This document shows, in pieces, positions 1 to 8,922 of a DNA stretch of 44,527 nucleotides. Every line of letters starts with the position of its first letter. Positions within the stretch are counted from its first letter, which is position 1. Below the pieces are notes generated by a model, which saw nothing but the letters and a program-made list of their open reading frames with translations, did not search any database and was not told the DNA's origin. This DNA is from an uncultured Oscillospiraceae bacterium. GTDB lineage: Bacteria > Bacillota > Clostridia > Oscillospirales > Oscillospiraceae. The stretch lies in NCBI GenBank assembly GCA_947630755.1, contig CANRIU010000014.1, positions 1 to 44,527 on the forward strand, written 5' to 3'. The position numbers were made by a program, and so were the translations under genes.

Positions 1-778
<778 letters not shown>

Positions 779-787
779 TTAGTGAGC

Positions 788-823
788 CTGTCAAAAGCCA
801 AAATTTAAGGGCCTTTTCGCCAG
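788..823 (-). repeat. Hairpin resembling arm 1 of the multi-hairpin element
   Basis: Between ilvN and ilvC the minus strand reads CTGGCGAAAAGGCC, a short AT loop, then GGCTTTTGACAG. The arms pair imperfectly and resemble the CTGTCGAAAAAGC-type hairpin that starts the element at 10345. There is no T-run, so it is unlikely to be a strong terminator. It could be an element remnant or an mRNA processing or stability hairpin. Confidence 0.4.
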
Positions 824-829
824 TCGGTT

Positions 830-1354
830 TCAGTTTACGTCATCCGACTCCATGATGGAGCCGCCGCCCTTCTGGAGGGCGACTATGCCCGTCCGGCATA
901 GCTCGATTATGCCTAATGGCTTTATCATCTCGATAAGGGCGTCTATCTTGTCCGGGGTTCCGGTGACCTCGATGCACAGCGCCTCCACGGAGTAGTTGAT
1001 GATCTTGGCCTTGAAGATGTCGAGGGCGGAGAGGACCCGCTGGTGGTTGTCCGGGTTATTTTTTATCTTCACCAGCACAAGCTCCCGCTCGATGGCGTCC
1101 ACCTCCTCCAGAAGCTCCACCTTCTTGACGTTAAAGAGCTTTCGTATCTGGTTGAGCATCTGGGCACGGGCGTAGCCGTCGCCGGACATGGTGATGGTTA
1201 TTCGGCTGTACTCCGGGGACTCCGTGACGCCCACGGTGAGGGAGTCGATATTGAAGCCCCGGCGGGTGAACATGCTTGTGACCCGGGTGAGGACGCCGAA
1301 TTTGTTCTCAACGTACACGGCAATGACGAATTTGTCGTTTTTCTTCTCTCCCAC
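830..1354 (-). CDS. ilvN: Acetolactate synthase small (regulatory) subunit
   Basis: Regulatory partner of IlvB that stimulates the large subunit and usually confers feedback inhibition by branched-chain amino acids. It has 174 residues, normal for the family. An N-terminal ACT domain (about residues 9-85, opening with FVIAVYVENKFGVLTRVTSM) is followed by the small-subunit C-terminal domain (about 95-165). The start is GTG at 1354, three bases after the ilvB stop, so the two subunits are translationally coupled. It is cytosolic and belongs to the leucine T-box operon. Confidence 0.96.
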   Translation of the reverse strand: MGEKKNDKFVIAVYVENKFGVLTRVTSMFTRRGFNIDSLTVGVTESPEYSRITITMSGDGYARAQMLNQIRKLFNVKKVELLEEVDAIERELVLVKIKNNPDNHQRVLSALDIFKAKIINYSVEALCIEVTGTPDKIDALIEMIKPLGIIELCRTGIVALQKGGGSIMESDDVN

Positions 1355-1357
1355 GGC

Positions 1358-3034
1358 TCACACCCCCTTCTTTACCGTGATTATGTCGTCGATGGCCCCT
1401 CCGGGAGGGAGCATGGGCAGGACGAATTCGTCCTTGTCTATGCGGCAGTCGATGAGCGTCACGCCGTCGGAGCTCTGGGCCTTCTCAAGGGCGGCCTCAA
1501 ACTCCCCGGGGGTTTTGGCGACGTACCCCACGGCCCCGAAGGCCTCCGCCAGCTTTACATAGTCGGTCCTTCTTGTGTCCAGGTTCGTGTCCGCGTAGTG
1601 GTGGTTGAAAAAGAGCGTCTGCCACTGGCGGACCATGCCGAGGACGCCGTTGTTCATAAGGACTATCGTCAGGGGGACGTGGTATGTCACCGCGGTGCAA
1701 AGCTCGTTTAAATTCATGCCGAAGCTCCCGTCGCCGGTGATGAGGATGGTGTGCTCCCCTGTCCCCACCGCGGCGCCTATGGCGGCGCCCATGCCGAAGC
1801 CCATGGTCCCCAGACCTCCTGAGGAGATCATCTTCCGGGGCTTCTGGAATCTCACATACTGGGCCGCCCACATCTGGTGCTGCCCCACGTCGGTGGCTAC
1901 GGGGGTGTCGGCGCTCTTGCGCCTGTTTACGGCGTCCATGACCTTCAGGGGCGTGAGCACTCCCGGCTCATCCACCAGAAAGCTCAGCTCCTTCTCCCGA
2001 AGGTCCTCCACATGGTCCATCCAGTCCATGTGGTTTGCCTCATGGACGCGGTCGATCATCTCCCTGAGGGCCACGCATATGTCGCCGCAGACGCCCACGT
2101 CGGCGGTGATGTTCTTGCTTATCTCGGCAAAGTCGATGTCGATGTGGATTATTCTGGCGTCCCTGGCAAACTTCGCCTTGTTGCCCGTGGCCCGGTCGGA
2201 GAAGCGGGTGCCTATGGCGATAATGAGGTCCGCGTCATTGGAGGCCATGGAGGAGGCATAGTGGCCGTGCATCCCCTGCATACCAAGAAACCGGGGGTGG
2301 TCCGTGGGGACGGCGGAGATGCCCATCAGCGAGCAGCCGATAACGGCGTCTATCTTGTCTGCAAGCTCCGTCACAAGGTCCCATGCCCGGGAGCCTATGA
2401 CGCCGCCGCCGATGTGGATGAAGGGGCGGGACCTGGAGTCGATGAGGGCCGCGGCCCGCTCTATTTTCTCCATGTCCGGCATACGGTTGGGGAAGGGCTC
2501 CACGGGGGCGCAGGGCTCATATTCGGCTGTCGCCGTCTGGATGTCCTTGGGTATGTCGATGAGCACGGGGCCGGGGCGGCCGGACTTTGCTATGCGGAAT
2601 GCCTCCCGTATTTTATCGGCGAGCTTATTTACGTCGTGGATGAAGTAGTTGTGCTTTGTGATGGGCAGGGTTATGCCGGTGATGTCTATCTCCTGAAAGC
2701 TGTCCCGCCCAATGAGGTCCTGGGGCACGTTGCCGGTGATGGCGACCATGGGGACGCTGTCCAGCATGGCGGTGGCGATGCCGGTCACAAGATTCGTGGC
2801 GCCGGGGCCGGAGGTGGCGATGACGACGCCGACCTTCCCGGTTGCCCGGGAGTAGCCGTCGGCGGCGTGGGCCGCGCCCTGCTCGTGTGCGGTGAGGATG
2901 TGGTTTATCCTGTCCCCCGCCTCGTATATGGCGTCGTAGAGGTTCAATACCTGCCCGCCGGGGTAGCCGAACACGTCGGTGACGCCCTGCTCGATAAGAG
3001 TCTCTACAACTATCTGAGCTCCTGTCAATTTCAT
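1358..3034 (-). CDS. ilvB: Acetolactate synthase large (catalytic) subunit
   Basis: ThDP-dependent enzyme condensing two pyruvates (or pyruvate plus 2-oxobutyrate), the first common step of branched-chain amino acid synthesis. The 558 residues show the three-domain ThDP-enzyme layout: N-terminal Pyr domain with the catalytic Glu in AHEQGAAHAADGYSR (about residue 51), a central domain (about 190-320), and a C-terminal PP domain with GDGSFGMNLNEL (about 434-445). The start at MKLTGAQ (3034) is chosen because GGAG sits six bases upstream. An in-frame ATG at 3046 has no ribosome site. The gene lies 28 bp downstream of leuA. Confidence 0.96.
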   Translation of the reverse strand: MKLTGAQIVVETLIEQGVTDVFGYPGGQVLNLYDAIYEAGDRINHILTAHEQGAAHAADGYSRATGKVGVVIATSGPGATNLVTGIATAMLDSVPMVAITGNVPQDLIGRDSFQEIDITGITLPITKHNYFIHDVNKLADKIREAFRIAKSGRPGPVLIDIPKDIQTATAEYEPCAPVEPFPNRMPDMEKIERAAALIDSRSRPFIHIGGGVIGSRAWDLVTELADKIDAVIGCSLMGISAVPTDHPRFLGMQGMHGHYASSMASNDADLIIAIGTRFSDRATGNKAKFARDARIIHIDIDFAEISKNITADVGVCGDICVALREMIDRVHEANHMDWMDHVEDLREKELSFLVDEPGVLTPLKVMDAVNRRKSADTPVATDVGQHQMWAAQYVRFQKPRKMISSGGLGTMGFGMGAAIGAAVGTGEHTILITGDGSFGMNLNELCTAVTYHVPLTIVLMNNGVLGMVRQWQTLFFNHHYADTNLDTRRTDYVKLAEAFGAVGYVAKTPGEFEAALEKAQSSDGVTLIDCRIDKDEFVLPMLPPGGAIDDIITVKKGV

Positions 3035-3062
3035 ACGCTTCTCCATTCTACGGTAATACGCT

Positions 3063-4730
3063 TCATTTCTTCTCCAGAAGTCTGTTCACGGCGGAGACAA
3101 GGGCCTTTATGGAGCTCACGATTATGTCGCGGCTTATTCCCGCGCCCCAGACGAGCTCCCCGTCGCGGCTCCTGATCCCCACATATGAGGCGGCCTTGCT
3201 GGTAGAGCCCTCCTCAAGGGCGTGCTGGGTGTAAACCTCCAGCGTGTAGGGCTGGTTCACCACGAGCTTCACCGCGTTGGATACGGCGTCAAGGCGCCCG
3301 TTTCCGAAAGCCGTGACCTTCTGCTTCACGCCGCGGTACAGCACCGTGACCGTGGCGGTTATGCCGTCGGGCTCCTGGATGTAGTGGGCCTCCGGGACGT
3401 TCATCACGGACTTTACGTTCACATAGCCGTCCATGAATATCTCGAAAAGCTCCCGGGGGGCCAGCTCCCTGTGCTCCCTGTCGGAGATGCTCTTGATATG
3501 ATAGCCGAAGGACTCCCGCATTTTCGCGGGGAGATTGAGGTTATATTTCGTCTCAAGGATATATCCGATCCCGCCCTTGCCGGACTGGGAGTTTATGCGG
3601 ATAACGTCCGCCTCGTAGACTCTCCCCAGGTCCTTGGGGTCGATGGGCAGATACGGGACGGTCCAGGGGTCGCCCATGTGGCCCTCCCGCCAGTGCATTC
3701 CCTTTGCAATGGCGTCCTGGTGGGAGCCGGAGAAGGCAGCGAAAACCAGCGCCCCGGAGTAGGGCTGGCGCTCATAGACGTGCATCCTCGTGACCTTCTC
3801 ATAGGTCTTTGTTATCTCCGGAAGGTTGGAGAAGTCGAGCTCCGGGTCCACGCCCTGAGAGAACATATTGAGGGCGAGGGTGATGATGTCCACATTGCCT
3901 GTGCGCTCGCCGTTTCCGAAGAGCGTCCCCTCGATCCTCTCCGCCCCGGCGAGAAGCCCCATCTCGGAGTCCGCCACGGCGCAGCCCCGGTCGTTGTGCG
4001 GGTGCAGGGAGAGGACTATCCCGTCGCGATAATTGAGCCTGTCGCTCATGTACTCCACCTGGTCGGCGTAGATGTGCGGCATGGAGTGGGAGACTGTGAC
4101 GGGGAGGTTTATTATCACCTTGTCCTCCGGCGTGGGCTTCCAGACCTCGTTCACGGCGTTGCAAATCTCCAAGGCGAAGTCCGGCTCCGTCCCGGTGAAG
4201 CTCTCCGGGGAGTACTCAAAGCGGAAGCGCCCCGGTGTCGCGTCCCTGTACTGGGCGCAGAGCTTCGCGCCGGACACGGCGATGTCGATGATCTCGCTTT
4301 TGTCCTTGTGGAAGACCTGCTGGCGCTGGGCGACGGAGGTGGAGTTATAGAGGTGCACTATGGCGTTCCTGCAGCCGGAGACGGCCTCGAAGGTCTTTTT
4401 GATGATGTGCTCTCTTGACTGGGTGAGGACCTGTATGGTGACGTCGTCGGGGATGAGGTCGCGCTCAATAAGGGTGCGGCAGAACTCATACTCCGTCTCC
4501 GAGGCGGCGGGGAAGCCCACCTCTATCTCCTTGAAGCCTGTCTTTACAAGGAGGTCGAAAAACTCCAGCTTCTCCTCCAGACTCATGGGTATGACCAGTG
4601 ACTGGTTGCCGTCCCTCAGGTCCACGCTGCACCAGATGGGCGCCTTGTCAATGTGGTCGCGCTCAAGCCACCTGTGTGACACGCCCTCGGGGGCAAAATA
4701 CTGTCTTGTGTACTTCTCAAAGCCTTTCAT
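3063..4730 (-). CDS. leuA: 2-isopropylmalate synthase (LeuA2-type)
   Basis: Condenses acetyl-CoA with 2-oxoisovalerate, the committed step of leucine synthesis. It has 555 residues. The HMGL-like TIM barrel carries DLRDGNQS (37-44, metal site Asp) and the HPHNDRG metal-binding motif (about 243-249). The C-terminal third is the LeuA allosteric domain that normally binds leucine. The length and the DLRDGNQSLVIPM form match the longer LeuA2 type. The start MKGFEKYTRQYF at 4730 follows GGAAAGGG. An in-frame ATG at 4781 lies inside the T-box terminator and is rejected. It is the first gene of the operon, directly behind a leucine T-box. Confidence 0.96.
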   Translation of the reverse strand: MKGFEKYTRQYFAPEGVSHRWLERDHIDKAPIWCSVDLRDGNQSLVIPMSLEEKLEFFDLLVKTGFKEIEVGFPAASETEYEFCRTLIERDLIPDDVTIQVLTQSREHIIKKTFEAVSGCRNAIVHLYNSTSVAQRQQVFHKDKSEIIDIAVSGAKLCAQYRDATPGRFRFEYSPESFTGTEPDFALEICNAVNEVWKPTPEDKVIINLPVTVSHSMPHIYADQVEYMSDRLNYRDGIVLSLHPHNDRGCAVADSEMGLLAGAERIEGTLFGNGERTGNVDIITLALNMFSQGVDPELDFSNLPEITKTYEKVTRMHVYERQPYSGALVFAAFSGSHQDAIAKGMHWREGHMGDPWTVPYLPIDPKDLGRVYEADVIRINSQSGKGGIGYILETKYNLNLPAKMRESFGYHIKSISDREHRELAPRELFEIFMDGYVNVKSVMNVPEAHYIQEPDGITATVTVLYRGVKQKVTAFGNGRLDAVSNAVKLVVNQPYTLEVYTQHALEEGSTSKAASYVGIRSRDGELVWGAGISRDIIVSSIKALVSAVNRLLEKK

Positions 4731-4760
4731 AAATTTCCCTTTCCGAGTGATTTTGGGTAC

Positions 4761-4809
4761 AAAAAAAGCCTCAATACCCAAAAACTCTGATATTTTTGGA
4801 TAAAGAGAC
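4761..4809 (-). terminator. T-box leader terminator before leuA
   Basis: On the minus strand GTCTC pairs with GAGGC around an inner CCAAAAA/TTTTTGG stem and is followed by seven T residues. It lies just before leuA. The upstream CTCT arm is also needed for the antiterminator with the T-box AGAG, the usual mutually exclusive arrangement. Confidence 0.85.
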
Positions 4810-5050
4810 GAAGCAAATTTCTCCGCGGTACCACTCTTCTTGGCTGACGCCCACTCTGTCCGCGTCCATCAACGCGGCTTCCCTGTAACGGGAGAACCCG
4901 GTGCGGCTTACTTGCCCGGCGCAAGCCCGGTGTTCGGCCGACGGCTCAGGGAGGAGTAACGGCGATCGTCCGCTGCCCCCTCACACCTGCCGGGGGCTCT
5001 CTGATACCCGGAGCGAACACCCTTGTTCCCTTCACAGCCTTTTTCTTATT
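4810..5050 (-). promoter_or_regulatory. Leucine T-box leader
   Basis: tRNA-sensing leader. The conserved T-box sequence AGTGGTACCGCGG reads on the minus strand at about 4823-4836. Stem I closes with GGTGTTCG (5014-5021) against CGAACACC (4929-4936). The AGAGAGC bulge is in the right place. The proposed specifier is CTC (Leu) at 4954-4956, four bases before CTGAGC. The tyrS leader has its TAC codon exactly four bases before CGGAGC, which supports this assignment. Uncharged tRNA-Leu should allow read-through into leuA-ilvBNC. Confidence 0.9.
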
Positions 5051-5056
5051 GAAGTT

Positions 5057-5085
5057 ATAATACAACTTTGACGAATTGATGTCAA
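5057..5085 (-). promoter_or_regulatory. Promoter of the leuA-ilvBNC leader
   Basis: TTGACA (5080-5085), a 17-bp spacer and TATTAT (5057-5062) on the minus strand. The predicted start near 5050 is just upstream of T-box stem I. Confidence 0.85.
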
Positions 5086-5191
5086 GGGCGAACAGGTTGA
5101 TTTTACGTTTTAAATAATTCTTCACCGGGTTTTGCCCGCAAATCCGGCAGATTAGCAAAGCTTTTGGGAATATCTTTTATTATATCAAAGA

Positions 5192-5225
5192 GCGGCGCCC
5201 CGGCCGGGAGGCGCGGCAGCGCCGC
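5192..5225 (-). terminator. Probable terminator after icd
   Basis: GCGGCGC/GCGCCGC stem with a GC-rich inner part, followed on the minus strand by TCTTTGATAT. The T-run is weak. It separates icd from the leucine leader promoter. Confidence 0.6.
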
Positions 5226-5256
5226 ATTTTGACCCTTTGGCGTTATTTCGGCGGGC

Positions 5257-6456
5257 TTACCTCTCAAGGGCTCCCCGCACGGCCTTCAGAAATTCGCTCG
5301 TGGTGACCTTTTTTACATCCCCGTCCCGGCAGAGCGCCGCCAGATCCCCGGTCATGACGCCGGACTCGATGGTGTCGAGGACCGCCCTCTCCAGCCTGTC
5401 CGCGAAGTTCGAAAGCTCCCCGTTCCCGTCAAGCTCCCCGCGCTTGCGAAGCGCCCCGGACCAGGCGAAGATGGTGGCCACGGGGTTGGTGGAGGTCTCC
5501 TCTCCCCTGAGATAGCGGTAATAGTGGCGGGTGACGGTGCCGTGGGCGGCCTCGTACTCAAAGTTCCCATCGGGGCTCACGAGCACCGAGGTCATCATGG
5601 CAAGGGACCCGAAGGCGGTGGACACCATGTCGCTCATCACGTCGCCGTCGTAGTTCTTGCAGGCCCAGATAAAGCCGCCCCTGGAGCGTATGACACGGGC
5701 CACGGCGTCGTCGATGAGGGTGTAGAAGTACTCTATCCCCGCGGCGGCGAATTTCTCCGCGTACTCCTCATCGAATATGCGCTGGAAGATGAATTTGAAT
5801 GTCTGGTCGTACTGCTTGGAGATGGTGTCCTTTGTGGAAAACCACAGGTCCTGCTTTACGGAGAGGGCGTACTCAAAGCAGCTGCGGGCGAAAGCCTCGA
5901 TGGAGCTGTCCTTGTTGAACATGGACTGCAATACCCCGGCGCACTCGTAGTCGTATACGGTCTTTCGGAAGCTCTCCCCGTTCTCCCCGGTGAAAACAAG
6001 CTCCGCCCTGCCCGGTCCGGGGACCCGGTACTCCGTGGCCCTGTACACGTCGCCGTAGGCGTGGCGGGCGATGGTGATGGGCGCCTGCCAGGTGCTGACC
6101 ACCGGCTTTATGCGGCTGGTCATGATAGGGGCCCTGAAAACCGTGCCGTCAAGGGCGGCGCGGATGGTGGCGTTGGGGGACTTCCACATCTCATGGAGCT
6201 TATACTCCTCCACCCGCTGGGCGTTGGCGGTAATGGTGGCGCACTTGACAGCCACATGCAGGCGCTTTGCCGCCTCGGCGGCGTCCACCGTCACCTTGTC
6301 CGCCGTGGCGTCCCGATTGGGCAGCCCCAGGTCATAGTATTCGGTGTTCAGCTCCACAAAGGGGCAGAGGAGCTCATCCTTTATCTCCTGCCAGATGACG
6401 CGGGTCATCTCGTCCCCGTCCATCTCCACAATGGGGTTCATTTTTATTTTTGACAT
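5257..6456 (-). CDS. icd: NADP-dependent isocitrate dehydrogenase
   Basis: Oxidatively decarboxylates isocitrate to 2-oxoglutarate. It has 399 residues and belongs to the homodimeric type shared with eukaryotic cytosolic IDH. The substrate loop KSPNATIR is at about 92-99, the metal-binding Asp segment is in NYDGDVMSDM, and AAHGTVTRHYYR contributes to cofactor binding. The start MSKIKMNPIVEMDGDEMTR at 6456 lies four bases after the aconitase stop, with a purine-rich site inside the end of that gene. It is cotranscribed with acn and faces citrate synthase, so the three enzymes make 2-oxoglutarate, probably for glutamate synthesis. Confidence 0.95.
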   Translation of the reverse strand: MSKIKMNPIVEMDGDEMTRVIWQEIKDELLCPFVELNTEYYDLGLPNRDATADKVTVDAAEAAKRLHVAVKCATITANAQRVEEYKLHEMWKSPNATIRAALDGTVFRAPIMTSRIKPVVSTWQAPITIARHAYGDVYRATEYRVPGPGRAELVFTGENGESFRKTVYDYECAGVLQSMFNKDSSIEAFARSCFEYALSVKQDLWFSTKDTISKQYDQTFKFIFQRIFDEEYAEKFAAAGIEYFYTLIDDAVARVIRSRGGFIWACKNYDGDVMSDMVSTAFGSLAMMTSVLVSPDGNFEYEAAHGTVTRHYYRYLRGEETSTNPVATIFAWSGALRKRGELDGNGELSNFADRLERAVLDTIESGVMTGDLAALCRDGDVKKVTTSEFLKAVRGALER

Positions 6457-6460
6457 ATTT

Positions 6461-8677
6461 TTAACCCTTCTTCCTGTTGGCGGCATACCAGTTCATTAAA
6501 CAGCCCGTCAGAATTATCTCCCGCTCCTTTTGCGTAAGCTCCGGAAGCTTCAGAGTTATCTCATCCACTCTCCCGCCGGAGAGGACCCGGGCGCGGACCT
6601 GGCGGGCGCCGGAGGCCACGGCGTCACGGATGCCCGGGACATATATGAGGTCCCCGACCTCATAGGGGAAGCTCCCCTCCTCCCCGAGGTTAAAGGGCAG
6701 GATCCCCCAGTTTATGCAGTTGGAGCGGTAGCGCTTTGTGGCGTACTCAAGGCATATGTTTGCTCCTCCCCCAAGCACCCGCTGGCAGGATGCCGCCTGC
6801 TCCCTGGCGGAGCCGTCGCCGGGGCGGTTCGCGAATATGGCGGAGGCGAAGGAGGTGTGCTCAATGTCCTCAACACCGAGAGCCCTGTACGCCTTCAAAA
6901 GCTCCCCGTCCGGCGCGCCCTCGCCCCGCTGGGCGATGGCCCTGGCGCGGGCCACATAGCCCGGGTCGCGCCGGGAGAGGGCGAAGGATGCAAGCTTGAC
7001 GGGGTTTGAGCGGTAGCTGGAGGTGTCCCCGGAGGGGATGAGCTCGTCGGTGGTGGTCACGCTGTCCCTGAGGACGGACGCCAGCTCCAGAACGATATTT
7101 TCCGTAAGAGCGGGGATTTTGGGCCACTCGGTTATATTGGGGCCGAGCTTAAGCTCCGTCTCCGGGTGCGGGTCGCCGAAGCCGTTGTATACGCGCCTCT
7201 CATAGGGCTCCCGGTCGTACCGGCGCTCTGCCGCCGCCGGGGGGGTGTAGTCTATCTCGTCCGCCCCGGTGAGGATGCCGCCCCGGGATGCCGTGGCGGC
7301 GATGGACCGGGCGTCCATCAGTGCAACGCAGGAGATCTGCCCCTCCGCGGGCTTTGAGCCCTCCCGGTTGGGGAAGTTTCTCGTGCAGTGGCGGATGCTG
7401 AAGCCGCCGCTGACGGGCACGTCCCCCGCCCCGAAGCAGGGCCCGCAGAAGCAGGGCTTCATCACCGCGCCGAGGGCGGTGAGACGCCGGGTGACGCCGT
7501 TCTCCATAAGCTCCATGGCCACGGGCAGGCTCGGCGGGTAGACGGAGAGGCCGAAGGAGCCGGAGCCGATGCTGCCCGTCTCCATTATCGCCGCGGCCTC
7601 GGCGATGTTGTCGTACATTCCCCCGGAGCACCCGGCGATAACGCCCTGGTCCACCCGGAAGTCACCGTTTTCCACCTTCCCCAGAAGGTCCAGCTTCACC
7701 TTCCCGCCGAATTTCTCCTCGGCAAGGAGCTCGGTTTTCCGCAGGATGTCGGTGAGGTTTTCCTTAAACTCGCGTATGGTGTACGCCTCGCTGGGGTGGA
7801 AGGGCATTGCTATCATCGGCTCCACCGTGGAGAGGTCAATGTCTATCCTGCCGTCGTAGTACGCGCCCTCCGCAGGCTCCAGACGCTTGAAGTCCCCGGG
7901 TCTTTTGTGGACGGCGTAAAATTCCTCGGTGAGGGAGTCCGTCTGCCAGATGGAGCTGAGGCACGCGGTCTCCGTGGTCATGACGTCGATGCCGATGCGG
8001 TAGTCCATGGGAAGCCCCGCGACCCCGGGTCCGGCGAACTCCAGCACCGAATTTTTCACGAAGCCGTTTTTGTATACCGCTCCGCACAGTGCCACAGCCA
8101 CGTCCTGTGGTCCCACCCCCCGGCGGGGCCTTCCGGTGAGCCACACGAGCACCGTTCTGGGGCTGGCGATGTCGTAGGTCGCGCCCAGGAGCTGCTTTAC
8201 TATCTCCGGGCCGCCCTCGCCCACGCCCATCGTCCCCAGAGCGCCGTAGCGGGTGTGGGAGTCGGAGCCCAAGATCATCCGCCCGCAGCCGGCAAGCTCC
8301 TCCCTGGCGTACTGGTGTATCACGGCGAAGGAGGCGGGCACGAATATCCCGCCGTATTTTTTCGCGGCGGAGAGGCCGAAGGCGTGGTCGTCGGCGTTTA
8401 TCGTGCCGCCCACGGCGCAAAGGCTGTTGTGGCAGTTTGTCATCACATAGGGCACCGGGAAGCGCTCCAGCCCCGAGCCCCTGGCGGTCTGGATTATCCC
8501 GACGTAGGTTATGTCGTGGGAGATGAGGCTGTCAAATTTAAGGCGCAGGAGCCTGTCGTCGTCCCCGGTGTTGTGGGCGGCAAGTATTGCGCCGGACATG
8601 GTGCGCCTGCGTCCCTCGGCCTCGGAGGGGGCTTCGGCGCCCAGATAGAAGGGCTTATTTGAAAGTGTAATCATCAT
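6461..8677 (-). CDS. Aconitate hydratase (aconitase-superfamily hydratase)
   Basis: Fe-S hydro-lyase, most likely citrate/isocitrate isomerisation given its neighbours. It has 738 residues, with the aconitase core (to about 470) and a C-terminal swivel domain (about 560-700). The three expected cluster cysteines are visible: Cys350 in VIAGCSGGMYDN, and Cys411 and Cys414 in FCGPCFG. It is shorter than AcnA (about 890) and resembles the YbhJ-like hydratase branch common in Clostridia, so the exact substrate is inferred from context. Two adjacent ATGs start the ORF. The second (8674) has better spacing to the AGAGGTGA site. Confidence 0.88.
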   Translation of the reverse strand: MMITLSNKPFYLGAEAPSEAEGRRRTMSGAILAAHNTGDDDRLLRLKFDSLISHDITYVGIIQTARGSGLERFPVPYVMTNCHNSLCAVGGTINADDHAFGLSAAKKYGGIFVPASFAVIHQYAREELAGCGRMILGSDSHTRYGALGTMGVGEGGPEIVKQLLGATYDIASPRTVLVWLTGRPRRGVGPQDVAVALCGAVYKNGFVKNSVLEFAGPGVAGLPMDYRIGIDVMTTETACLSSIWQTDSLTEEFYAVHKRPGDFKRLEPAEGAYYDGRIDIDLSTVEPMIAMPFHPSEAYTIREFKENLTDILRKTELLAEEKFGGKVKLDLLGKVENGDFRVDQGVIAGCSGGMYDNIAEAAAIMETGSIGSGSFGLSVYPPSLPVAMELMENGVTRRLTALGAVMKPCFCGPCFGAGDVPVSGGFSIRHCTRNFPNREGSKPAEGQISCVALMDARSIAATASRGGILTGADEIDYTPPAAAERRYDREPYERRVYNGFGDPHPETELKLGPNITEWPKIPALTENIVLELASVLRDSVTTTDELIPSGDTSSYRSNPVKLASFALSRRDPGYVARARAIAQRGEGAPDGELLKAYRALGVEDIEHTSFASAIFANRPGDGSAREQAASCQRVLGGGANICLEYATKRYRSNCINWGILPFNLGEEGSFPYEVGDLIYVPGIRDAVASGARQVRARVLSGGRVDEITLKLPELTQKEREIILTGCLMNWYAANRKKG

Positions 8678-8707
8678 GTCACCTCTCGCTTGACTTTATT
8701 GGCATAA

Positions 8708-8736
8708 AGTATAGCATTTTTCCCGGGAAGAATCAA
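8708..8736 (-). promoter_or_regulatory. Promoter of acn-icd
   Basis: TTGATT (8731-8736), 17 bp, TATACT (8708-8713) on the minus strand. It points away from the citrate synthase promoter in the shared 245-bp divergent region. Confidence 0.75.
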
Positions 8737-8847
8737 GTGACCGCCGGATTTATCCCGGCGCTTTAATACGAATTTGTTTCTTTGCATAAATATAAGAGGG
8801 AATGCGCGGCCAACTTTTGGTCAAATATGAATTTATTGTTATAAAAC

Positions 8848-8876
8848 TTGCATTTTTGGCCCCAAGGTTTTATAAT
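8848..8876 (+). promoter_or_regulatory. Promoter of citrate synthase
   Basis: TTGCAT (8848-8853), 17 bp, TATAAT (8871-8876). Transcription would start near 8883, which rules out the upstream in-frame ATG at 8848 as the translation start. Confidence 0.8.
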
Positions 8877-8922
8877 AAGTGTAACAGAATACAGACATTT
8901 TCCATTTTTCGGACTTCACGAA

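Noticed and set aside
1877..3175. 432-codon plus-strand ORF opposite ilvB
   Set aside because: Shadow frame of a certain enzyme gene in GC-rich DNA. The translation has no recognisable domain and no ribosome site. Similar long shadows opposite citrate synthase, the SEDS gene and the SLH gene were rejected for the same reason.
8848..8922. N-terminal extension of citrate synthase from the upstream ATG
   Set aside because: The ATG overlaps the -35 of the promoter and lies before the predicted transcription start. The extra residues do not resemble citrate synthase.
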